The notes beneath the pieces are model-generated. The model did not search any database. It was not told the DNA's origin and worked only from the letters and a program-made list of their open reading frames with translations. Both the position numbers and the translations under genes were made by a program. DNA of 13,628 nucleotides from Frankiaceae bacterium (lineage in GTDB: Bacteria > Actinomycetota > Actinomycetes > JAFAQI01), in the NCBI GenBank assembly GCA_030840615.1, contig JAVEEE010000179.1:1-13628 (forward strand), read 5' to 3'. Shown here piece after piece: positions 5,573-12,119 of the stretch (positions are counted from its first letter, which is position 1; every line of letters starts with the position of its first letter).

Positions 5573-7828
5573 ATGCGCCGAACACTTGCCGTCTCCTCCT
5601 GCGTGGCCGCCCTGGTCGGCGGCGTACCCCTCGCCACCGTCAGTTCCGCCGCGGACGGTGCCGATCCCGCGGTTGCCGGCGCCCTGTCCGCTGTCGTTGC
5701 GCAACCGAACACCCGCGCCGAGTGCTTCACCGCGCAATACCAGCCGACCGACGGCTACCGGTGCCCACCGGCCGCGATGGCCGTCGCCGTGCTGCCCACC
5801 GGCAAGGTGCTGTTCTGGGACGGGCTCGAGGGCATGAACCGCGTCCAGTACAACGTCGTCGCCGAGTTCGGCGACGTCGCGCAGGATGATCAGAGCCGCA
5901 TCGCCGACTTCAGCCGCGCAACGCCCACCTTCAGCACGCCCGGCAACCAGACAGCGACCGGAACGGACGGCCACGACGATGCGGTCAACCCGTTGCTGCC
6001 CGGCGGGGCCGGCGTCGTCGACAGCGGCGGCAACAACTACGACCTCTTCTGCTCTCCGCTGGTGCAGCTCGCGGACGGAACCGTACTGGCCGCCGGCGGA
6101 ACCCATTACTACGAGGAGCCGGGCGTCACCGACCCGACAACCGGCAAGAGCTACGGCGTCGCGGAGCTGCAGGGCCTCAAGGCGACCCGCATCTTCGACC
6201 CGGCGACCAACACCTGGCACAACGCCAAGGGCGACATGCACTTCGGCCGGTGGTACCCGACGATGGTCACGCTTCCCAACGGACACGTCTTTGTCGCCAG
6301 CGGTGTGACCAAGCTCATCAAACCGGCATACACCGACGGCCGGCCGGCCGCTGACAGCGGTCGCAACGTTCCGGAGACCGAGACCTACGACCCGGCGACG
6401 CAGCAATGGACGGTCAACCACAGCGGTCAGACGGCTTTGAACGGTGACGACACCTCTGAGCAGTCGTTGCCGCTGTTCTCCCGACTGCATCTGCTGCCTG
6501 ACGGCAAGGTCTACTACGACGCCGCCGGTCAGACGTTCAACCCGGATGGCCAGGCCTACGACGAGGCAACGTGGGTCAACGCGAAGCTCTACGACCCGGC
6601 CACCCAGGCGTGGAGCGATCTCCCGGCCGACAACACGCCGACGGGGTTGCCGCTCGTCGACGGCGCGCCGATCGGCTTTCGGGGGAGCGGGTTCTCGGTG
6701 CTGCTGCCGCTGACGCCCGACGCGACCGGGCACTACAGGACGGCAAAGGTGTTCAACGGCGGTGGCGTCGTCGGCCCGACACCTGGCAACTACTTCGGCG
6801 ACGACAGCACGACGATCAACACGATCACGACCAACGCCACCACCGGTCAGGACACGCTGCAGAGCGACTCCGGGCCGCAGCTTCTCAACAAGCGCTGGTA
6901 CGGCGATGCCGTGGTGCTTCCCGACGGCACGGTCTTCGTCACCAACGGTGCCAGCCGCGATGAGGTCGACGCGCCCGGGTCGGGCAACCCGGTCTTCCAG
7001 ACCGAGCTCGTCGATCCGGCCGGCGGCACGGTCACGGCTGGTCCGTCACTCGACGCCGCGCACGGCCGCACCTACCACAACTCGGCCGTGCTGCTGCCCG
7101 ACGGGCGGGTGCTGATCGGTGGCCACGCGCCGATCGCCACCGGCTACGCCTTCCAGTCGGACGCAGGCAGCGCGGCGGGCCTTTCGAAGCCGGAGGCGGA
7201 CTCGACGTTCCAGATCTACGAGCCCCCCTACCTTCACTACGGTGTCGCGCGACCGGTCATCACCGACAACGATCGCAACGTGAGCTGGAACGGCGACCTG
7301 ACGATCACGTCGCACCAGGCGTCGTCGATCGGCAAGGTGGTGCTGGTGCGCAACCCGTCACAGACACACCTCACCGATGGCGACCAGCGAAGCGTCGAGT
7401 TGCGCATCAAGCACCAGGAGGGCGACTCGATCACGGTCGCCGTCCCCGGCAGCAACGTCCTCCCCGCCGGCCCCTACATGCTGTTCATCGAGCGCGCGGC
7501 CACTGTCGGCGGCAAGACGCGCTACGTGCCGTCGGTGTCTCGCCAGGTGACCATCGACAGCTCGCCGCGCGACCCCGGCCCGGATCGGGTCACGCCCGCT
7601 CCACGACACGGCTCCGCGCTCGGCGGTCGGGCCGCGACTCACCGGCACGCCTCGACGCGTCCGGCGACCCGGCCTGCCGCGGACGCGGCGGCGGCATCGA
7701 CGCTACGGACGGCATCGGTGGCGCAGCACCGAACGGTCTGGCACGCGTGGGCCTGGCTGGCTCTGGCCGCTCTCGCGTTCGCCGGCGTGCCAACTCTGCT
7801 TCGCCGTCGGCTGCGGCGCGGCGCCTAA
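5573..7828 (+). CDS. Secreted copper radical oxidase (galactose oxidase/GlxA-like, DUF1929), C-terminally anchored
   Basis: This 751-aa protein belongs to the galactose oxidase/glyoxal oxidase group, extracellular enzymes that oxidise primary alcohols or aldehydes and release H2O2 using copper and a Tyr-Cys cofactor. All metal and cofactor residues are identifiable: Cys160 (in DLFCSP) and Tyr228 (in GRWYPT) for the thioether cross-link, axial Tyr501 and His502 (in RTYHNS), and His599 (in PSQTHLTDGDQR). Kelch-type propeller motifs (LPDGTVF, LPDGRVL, LADGTVL) fill about residues 70-520, and a DUF1929 Ig-like domain spans about 555-662. The N-terminus is a signal peptide (RR at 2-3, hydrophobic to about 22, likely cleavage near Ala26-Ala27). 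After the catalytic part come a Pro/Ala/Arg/Thr-rich linker (about 663-722), a hydrophobic segment (about 723-743) and an RRRLRRGA tail, so the enzyme is probably held on the outer membrane face. The ATG has AGGGG 6 nt upstream. Streptomyces GlxA acts in surface glycan deposition with CslA; no CslA-like gene is present here, so the substrate is unknown. The stop codon overlaps that of the convergent hydrolase. Confidence 0.9.
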   Translation: MRRTLAVSSCVAALVGGVPLATVSSAADGADPAVAGALSAVVAQPNTRAECFTAQYQPTDGYRCPPAAMAVAVLPTGKVLFWDGLEGMNRVQYNVVAEFGDVAQDDQSRIADFSRATPTFSTPGNQTATGTDGHDDAVNPLLPGGAGVVDSGGNNYDLFCSPLVQLADGTVLAAGGTHYYEEPGVTDPTTGKSYGVAELQGLKATRIFDPATNTWHNAKGDMHFGRWYPTMVTLPNGHVFVASGVTKLIKPAYTDGRPAADSGRNVPETETYDPATQQWTVNHSGQTALNGDDTSEQSLPLFSRLHLLPDGKVYYDAAGQTFNPDGQAYDEATWVNAKLYDPATQAWSDLPADNTPTGLPLVDGAPIGFRGSGFSVLLPLTPDATGHYRTAKVFNGGGVVGPTPGNYFGDDSTTINTITTNATTGQDTLQSDSGPQLLNKRWYGDAVVLPDGTVFVTNGASRDEVDAPGSGNPVFQTELVDPAGGTVTAGPSLDAAHGRTYHNSAVLLPDGRVLIGGHAPIATGYAFQSDAGSAAGLSKPEADSTFQIYEPPYLHYGVARPVITDNDRNVSWNGDLTITSHQASSIGKVVLVRNPSQTHLTDGDQRSVELRIKHQEGDSITVAVPGSNVLPAGPYMLFIERAATVGGKTRYVPSVSRQVTIDSSPRDPGPDRVTPAPRHGSALGGRAATHRHASTRPATRPAADAAAASTLRTASVAQHRTVWHAWAWLALAALAFAGVPTLLRRRLRRGA

Positions 7829-8721
7829 CGCTGCCGGAGGTCGGTGCGCTCGGCGAGGCGGCGGAGCTCCGAGGCGAGCTCGTCGGGGTACTCCAACGGT
7901 AGGAAGTGCGAGCCCGGCAACAGGTGGAGCTCGGCGTGCGGGATCCGCGAGGCCGCTTCCAGCATGTCGTGCATCGACGTGAGTACGTCGTGACGCCCGG
8001 CCACGAGTGTCACCGGCACCTCGACGAACGCGAGGTCCATCGGCTCGTGGTCGGCCGCGGCCACCGCAAGTGAGAAGTACCAGCGAAAGTCATGGGTGCG
8101 AAACTCCTCGAGCGCCGGGATGAGCCGGTCCGGTTTGGCGGCCGGGAGAACGAATCCGCTGTGGTTGATGACCGATGCGGTGACGCGGTTGAGCGGGATC
8201 CGCTCCGAGACCCACGACAGCTGCGGCCCCAGACGGCGACCGAGTCGGGCGGCGGTGACGCCGAGGCGATGCCGGAGCGGTCGGGGGACGCGCAGCGGAC
8301 CGAACATCGCGCGGAAGGTGCCGCCGGGAACGCCGGCGACCGCCATCAGCCCGGCGACGCGTTCGGGGTGGGCCCGGGCGAACTCGAAACCGACGTTGAC
8401 GCCGAGGGACCAGCACGCGACGAGCGCGCGATCGATGCCCTCGTGGTCCATCAAGGACCGCATGTCCTCGACGTGGTCCTCGATCGTGATGCGGCTCGGA
8501 TCAGCGGGCCGATCGCCGCCACCGGTGCCGCGGTAGTACCAGGTCACGACCTGGAAGCCGCTGTCGGTGCGTACGATCGTCGGCCACGCTGCCGGTGGCG
8601 TGCCGAGGCCGTTGGAGATGACGACGGGCAGGGTGGCGGCAGTGCCACCGCGCGGCGAGCCTTCATTGCGCCAGCCGGTGACACGTGTCCCGTCGCCGCT
8701 GGTGAAGGTGAACGCGCCCAT
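7825..8721 (-). CDS. Alpha/beta hydrolase
   Basis: This 298-aa protein has the alpha/beta-hydrolase fold. The oxyanion-region motif SNGLG (36-40) precedes the core, followed by the strand and loop VVTWYYRGTGGGDRP (58-72). The nucleophile elbow CWSLG places Ser105 as nucleophile. Asp245 (in AGRHDVL) and His272 (in PGSHFLP) complete the triad. A cap-like helical region occupies about residues 135-225. The substrate cannot be inferred; esterases, epoxide hydrolases and C-C hydrolases share this pattern. A longer open frame extends upstream, but it would run into the acetyltransferase gene. The ATG at 8721 forms TGATG with the acetyltransferase stop codon, so the two are likely one operon with coupled translation. 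The 3' end shares bases 7825-7828 with the stop of the convergent copper oxidase gene, leaving no room for an intergenic terminator. Confidence 0.9.
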   Translation of the reverse strand: MGAFTFTSGDGTRVTGWRNEGSPRGGTAATLPVVISNGLGTPPAAWPTIVRTDSGFQVVTWYYRGTGGGDRPADPSRITIEDHVEDMRSLMDHEGIDRALVACWSLGVNVGFEFARAHPERVAGLMAVAGVPGGTFRAMFGPLRVPRPLRHRLGVTAARLGRRLGPQLSWVSERIPLNRVTASVINHSGFVLPAAKPDRLIPALEEFRTHDFRWYFSLAVAAADHEPMDLAFVEVPVTLVAGRHDVLTSMHDMLEAASRIPHAELHLLPGSHFLPLEYPDELASELRRLAERTDLRQR

Positions 8722-9647
8722 CAGGTTTCCGACCCGTGTCGCCAGCCCCAGTCCCATCGGCGGGCGAACTCGCGATAGCCGGCCCGCGCGAAAGCTGCGC
8801 GCATCGGGGTGTTGACGCAGTCGGTGTCCGCGACGATGCGCCGTGCGCCGGCGGCCACCAGCGTGCAGGTGGCGTGGGCCAGCAGGTCGTGGACGTAGCC
8901 CTGGCCGCGGAACGGCTGCGCCACACCGATCTCCGCCACCACGCCGACACCGTTGCTCCATGCCGGCGCGACGTAGCCGACCATCCGGCCACCGTCGTCC
9001 GTCGCGACGACGAACCGGTCTTCTGTACCGGGATACCGGCGGAGGAAGTCCACGCGTTTCCGCGCTTCCGCCCCTTCGCTCATGATGGTGCGGTCCTGTT
9101 GCATGGAATGGTCGAGCGAGCCGTCAGCAACGCTGACGAACAGCTCGACCAGGTCCTCTTCCCGGACGCTTCCCGCCGGGCGGAACGCGAGCCGCGTGGG
9201 CGGTGCCGTCGGCGTCGCGGCTGCTGTCCACTCGATGCGCACCCGGTCGACCTGGAACCGGAACCCAGCGCCCTCCAGCAACGCGACCTCACCCGGCTTG
9301 GTGGTCCACGGGTCGCCTTCGACGCCGGCGGGCAGGCTGACCTCGGACCAGGCCTCGACCACGTGCAGCTGCTCGCGGGCATGTCGCAGCAGCTCGACAG
9401 CGGCGGTGGCGTCGTGATTGTCGAGCGAGGTGAACACGATCGGCGCCGTGGCATCGGGCGGGCCCCACCAGTAGTGCCGCGCGAGCCTTACGCCGTCCTC
9501 GTCGTACGCCGTCCAGCACCACTCGGGTCGCACCGTACCGACGGCAATGTTGTGGGCGAGCCGGTCCTGCAGCTGGCCGTCGTCGAGTCCCGCGCAGAAG
9601 TCGTCCAGGTTTGCGCCGTCGAGTGCGCGGAATCGCAGCGGGCTCAC
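8721..9647 (-). CDS. GNAT-family N-acetyltransferase
   Basis: The product is 308 aa from the GTG at 9647, or 313 aa from a GTG at 9662. The C-terminal half (about residues 150-300) is a GNAT domain with the acetyl-CoA pyrophosphate-binding motif QPFRGQGY (244-251) preceded by the strand VVAEIGV, and it ends with NTPMRAAFARAGYREFARR, typical of the last GNAT helix and strand. The N-terminal half may be a degenerate second GNAT repeat (GAGFRFQVDRVRIEW at about 126-140 resembles the end of such a domain). The acceptor is unknown. I prefer the 9647 start because GTGAGG lies 5 nt upstream, whereas 9662 has neither a ribosome site nor a well-placed -10. It overlaps the downstream hydrolase by one base. 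A TAGCCT hexamer about 58 bp upstream could be its promoter. Confidence 0.88.
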   Translation of the reverse strand: MSPLRFRALDGANLDDFCAGLDDGQLQDRLAHNIAVGTVRPEWCWTAYDEDGVRLARHYWWGPPDATAPIVFTSLDNHDATAAVELLRHAREQLHVVEAWSEVSLPAGVEGDPWTTKPGEVALLEGAGFRFQVDRVRIEWTAAATPTAPPTRLAFRPAGSVREEDLVELFVSVADGSLDHSMQQDRTIMSEGAEARKRVDFLRRYPGTEDRFVVATDDGGRMVGYVAPAWSNGVGVVAEIGVAQPFRGQGYVHDLLAHATCTLVAAGARRIVADTDCVNTPMRAAFARAGYREFARRWDWGWRHGSET

Positions 9648-9704
9648 GGTGACCTCACGCACGCGCGTAGCGGCGGGCCAATGCGCTCAGTCGTCACCGC
9701 GAGC

Positions 9705-9710
9705 AGGCTA
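9705..9710 (-). promoter_or_regulatory. Candidate -10 hexamer for the acetyltransferase operon (TAGCCT)
   Basis: The minus-strand hexamer TAGCCT is identical to the one upstream of the GH15 gene. It would start transcription near 9698, leaving a leader of about 50 nt to the GTG at 9647 with its GTGAGG site. It abuts the plus-strand hexamer at 9711-9716. Confidence 0.35.
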
Positions 9711-9716
9711 TAGAGT
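9711..9716 (+). promoter_or_regulatory. Candidate -10 hexamer for the 137-aa gene (TAGAGT)
   Basis: TAGAGT would start transcription near 9723, giving a leader of about 21 nt that contains GGGGAGG (9729-9735) before the GTG at 9744. It abuts the divergent TAGCCT hexamer, forming AGGCTATAGAGT. No good -35 is visible. Confidence 0.4.
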
Positions 9717-9743
9717 CGCGCGCACGTCGGGGAGGTGGTCGTC

Positions 9744-10157
9744 GTGCAGGACGTGACCGAGGCGTTCGTGCGGGCGCACGAGGTCGGGGCGTGGCCGGTG
9801 GACCGGGTCGCGGCTGCCGTCCCCGGCGACGGCCCGCTCGCCGACCTCCGCTGCGAATGGGACCAGGACGCGGGTGACGACTGGCTGCGACTGCTTCACA
9901 CGTCGATGGTGTTGGCGCTCGTCTGGGTGCCCGGCCCGCTCGTCATCGCAACGAGTGGTCATCACGACCTTGTCGGCGAGATCGAGCGGCTGACCGCTAC
10001 GACGGTCGAGCAGGTGGCCGTCGCCCACCTCGATGCGCCGGTCATCGCCATCCGCCCGGACCGGCTCGAGGAGATCTGGCCCGGCCGCGACTGGCCGCAG
10101 GGCTCCGTCGACGCCTCGGCGATGAGCGCGCACGATCTTTGGTACGCGACCTGCTAA
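9744..10157 (+). CDS. Hypothetical protein (137 aa)
   Basis: I do not recognise this family. The product is a small acidic soluble protein with many Trp residues (17, 39, 47, 61, 112, 117, 133), a hydrophobic central stretch (MVLALVWVPGPLVIATSG, about 55-72) and a C-terminal LDAPVIAIRPDRLEEIWPGRDWP segment. No signal peptide, transmembrane helix or metal motif is evident; the central stretch looks like buried strands. The start chosen is the GTG at 9744, because GGGGAGG lies 8 nt upstream. The in-frame GTG at 9735, three codons earlier, overlaps that ribosome site. The hemerythrin gene follows 72 nt downstream on the same strand, so co-transcription is possible but not shown. Confidence 0.75.
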   Translation: MQDVTEAFVRAHEVGAWPVDRVAAAVPGDGPLADLRCEWDQDAGDDWLRLLHTSMVLALVWVPGPLVIATSGHHDLVGEIERLTATTVEQVAVAHLDAPVIAIRPDRLEEIWPGRDWPQGSVDASAMSAHDLWYATC

Positions 10158-10186
10158 GAAAGGGTGTTAACTCCCCGCCCGCCGCG

Positions 10187-10192
10187 CATAAC
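10187..10192 (+). promoter_or_regulatory. Weak candidate -10 (CATAAC) upstream of the hemerythrin gene
   Basis: CATAAC lies 16 bp downstream of TGTTAA (10165-10170) in the 72-nt gap before the hemerythrin gene. Both are poor matches to consensus. The AT content of 10155-10170 stands out from the surroundings, which is why I mention it. Confidence 0.2.
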
Positions 10193-10229
10193 AGTCCGTG
10201 CCAGACCGCTGATCCCTCCGGAGGTCCCC

Positions 10230-10817
10230 ATGCCCGACGCCATTGTGCTGCTGAAAAACGACCACAAGGACGTCGAGAAGCTGTTCAAGCAGTACGAGAA
10301 GCTCGGCGAATCCGCCTACGTCACCAAGCGCAAGCTGGTCGACCAGCTCATCGAGAAGCTCTCGGTCCACGCAGCGATCGAGGAGCAGCACTTCTACCCC
10401 GCCGTCCGGCAGGCGTCCGATGATCTCGAGGACACCGTCCTGGAAGGTCTCGAGGAGCACCACATCGTCAAGTGGACGCTCAGTGAGCTCGAGGACCTCC
10501 CCGCCGAGGACGAGCGTTTCCACGCCAAGGTGACGGTGCTGATCGAAAGCGTTCGCCACCACGTGGCCGAGGAGGAAGAGGATCTCTTCCCCGACGTCCG
10601 CAAGGCGTTGGGGCGCAAGGCGCTCGTCGAGCTCGGTGACGTCCTCGAGCAGGCCAAGACCGTCGCGCCCGTCGCGCCCTACCCCAAGGCTCCGGACACC
10701 CCACCGGCCAACCTCATCGTGGCGCCGGCCGCCGCGGTGGCCGCGCCCGCGGTCGAGGTGGTCGAGAAGGGCCGGCGCAGTCTCAAGCGGGCGCTCGGAC
10801 TCGACAAGAGCTCCTGA
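10230..10817 (+). CDS. Hemerythrin HHE-domain protein
   Basis: This 195-aa protein has two HHE cation-binding half-domains forming a four-helix bundle with a probable di-iron site. Candidate ligands are His12 (NDHKDV), His48, Glu51 or Glu52 and His54 (VHAAIEEQHFYP), His77 or His78 (EEHH), His111 and Glu114 or Glu115 (HHVAEEEEDLFP). Such proteins bind oxygen, or take part in peroxide, nitric oxide or iron handling; the actual role here is unknown. Residues about 145-178 form a Pro/Ala/Val linker, followed by a basic amphipathic tail (EKGRRSLKRALGLDKSS) that might contact membrane or partners. The start is the ATG at 10230, with GGAGG 5 nt upstream; in-frame upstream ATG/GTG codons lie before this ribosome site and are disfavoured. 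Confidence 0.93.
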   Translation: MPDAIVLLKNDHKDVEKLFKQYEKLGESAYVTKRKLVDQLIEKLSVHAAIEEQHFYPAVRQASDDLEDTVLEGLEEHHIVKWTLSELEDLPAEDERFHAKVTVLIESVRHHVAEEEEDLFPDVRKALGRKALVELGDVLEQAKTVAPVAPYPKAPDTPPANLIVAPAAAVAAPAVEVVEKGRRSLKRALGLDKSS

Positions 10818-10842
10818 CCGCGGGCACCGGTAGCCGGCGCCG

Positions 10843-10848
10843 TACCGT
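10843..10848 (+). promoter_or_regulatory. Candidate -10 hexamer (TACCGT), leaderless type
   Basis: TACCGT ends 6 nt before the ATG at 10855, which would place transcription start at the ATG. It lies in the 37-bp gap after the hemerythrin gene, suggesting that the downstream reductase is expressed independently. GGCGGG next to the ATG is too close to be a good ribosome site. Confidence 0.4.
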
Positions 10849-10854
10849 GGCGGG

Positions 10855-12099
10855 ATGACCGAGGACAAGCTGGACATCATCGTCTACGGCGCGAGCGGGT
10901 TCGTCGGCAAGCTCACCGCCGCCTACCTCGCCAAGTCGGCTCCGGACGACGTTCGGATCGGGCTTGCCGGGCGGAGCCGGGAGCGGCTGGAACAAGTGCG
11001 GCACCGACTCGGTGGTCGGGCCCTGGACTGGCCGCTCCTCGTCGCCGACTCGCAGGACCGGGCCGCACTCGACGGGCTGGCCGGCCGCGCGACGGTGATC
11101 GCCACCACCGTCGGGCCCTACGCGGAGTACGGTCTGCCCCTCGTCGCCGCATGCGCGGAGGCCGGCACGCACTACGCCGATCTGACCGGCGAGGTGCCGT
11201 TCATGCGCGAGACCATCGACAGGTTCGACTCGGTCGCCCGGCAATCCGGTGCGCGCATCGTGCACAATGCCGGATTCGACTCGATCCCCTCCGACCTCGG
11301 CGTTCTGCTCCTGCACGACGCGGTCACCGCGGACGACGCGGGCGACCTCGAGCGGACGACCTTCGTCCTCACCGGCCTGAAGGGCGGTGTCTCGGGCGGC
11401 ACGGTCGCGTCGATGCAGGCCGGCATCGCGGACATGGCCGGCGACTCCGAGCGGCGTCGCCTCGCGCTGGATGCCTACGCGCTCAGCCCCCAGCGGGACA
11501 AGGAACCCGACGTCCTGAACGACGGCTGGGGGAGCGAGGGTGACCTTCGTGGGGTGACGCACGACAGTGAGATCGGCCACTGGCTGGCACCGTTCGTCAT
11601 GGCCGGGGTCAACACCCGCGTCGTACGGCGTAGCAACGCGTTGCAGGACTGGGCGTACGGTCGCCGGTTCCGCTATCGCGAAGTGACCGGGCTGGGCGAC
11701 GGTCCGGCTGGTCTGGTGAAGGCCTCTGCGTTGACCGGTGGCCTGGCTGCCTTCATGGGCGGCATGCTGTTCGGCCCGACGCGGTCGGCGCTCGGACGGC
11801 TGCTACCCAAGCCGGGCGAGGGGCCGTCGGAGAAGACGCGCACCAACGGGTTCTTCCGGATCGAGATCCACACGACGACTTCGACCGGTGCGCGTTACGT
11901 CGCGCGGGTCGCTGCGAAGGGCGATCCTGGCTACGCCGCGACGGCGGTGATGCTCGGCGAGTCTGCGCTCAGCCTCGCCCGTGACGGCGACTGCTTGCCT
12001 CCACGGGCGGGGGTGCTCACGCCGGCGACCGGCATCGGCCGGCCGCTCGTCGACCGGTTGCGCACCGCCGGCATGACGCTCGAGGTCGCGCGCGCCTGA
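10855..12099 (+). CDS. Saccharopine dehydrogenase-like / trans-acting enoyl reductase family protein
   Basis: This 414-aa oxidoreductase resembles the Rv2449c/Rv2953 family of mycobacteria. It has an N-terminal Rossmann fold with the dinucleotide motif YGASGFVG (11-18) and a following AGRSRERL segment that suggests NADP preference. Further family features are TTVGPYAEYGLPLVAACAEAGTHYADLTGE and HNAGFDSIPSDLG. Rv2953 is a trans-acting enoyl reductase in phthiocerol/phenolphthiocerol lipid synthesis. No polyketide synthase or lipid gene lies nearby here, so only a general NAD(P)H-dependent reductase or lipid-associated role is supported. A hydrophobic Gly/Ala/Met stretch (about 290-308, GLAAFMGGMLFG) may be membrane-associated, as in family relatives. 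The ATG at 10855 is preceded by TACCGT at leaderless spacing. The stop codon lies in one arm of a palindrome shared with the convergent amidase. Confidence 0.9.
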   Translation: MTEDKLDIIVYGASGFVGKLTAAYLAKSAPDDVRIGLAGRSRERLEQVRHRLGGRALDWPLLVADSQDRAALDGLAGRATVIATTVGPYAEYGLPLVAACAEAGTHYADLTGEVPFMRETIDRFDSVARQSGARIVHNAGFDSIPSDLGVLLLHDAVTADDAGDLERTTFVLTGLKGGVSGGTVASMQAGIADMAGDSERRRLALDAYALSPQRDKEPDVLNDGWGSEGDLRGVTHDSEIGHWLAPFVMAGVNTRVVRRSNALQDWAYGRRFRYREVTGLGDGPAGLVKASALTGGLAAFMGGMLFGPTRSALGRLLPKPGEGPSEKTRTNGFFRIEIHTTTSTGARYVARVAAKGDPGYAATAVMLGESALSLARDGDCLPPRAGVLTPATGIGRPLVDRLRTAGMTLEVARA

Positions 12100-12119
12100 C
12101 CTGTCCGCCGGGTCAGGCG
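12093..12119. terminator. Candidate bidirectional terminator hairpin containing both stop codons
   Basis: CGCCTGACC (12093-12101) and GGTCAGGCG (12111-12119) are perfect 9-bp inverted repeats around a 9-nt loop. Pairing can extend three more positions with one G-U. The plus-strand TGA (12097-12099) and the minus-strand amidase stop (12113-12115) sit symmetrically in the arms. There is no U-tract, as is common in GC-rich actinobacteria, so termination activity is inferred from position and symmetry. Confidence 0.55.

Noticed and set aside
4772..6733. Long minus-strand open frame of about 650 codons across gatB, the spacer and the copper oxidase gene
   Set aside because: It spans two well-supported plus-strand genes and the 16-bp repeat, and shows low-complexity Arg/Ala/Val composition and repeat-derived Pro/Ala/Gln segments, not a folded domain.
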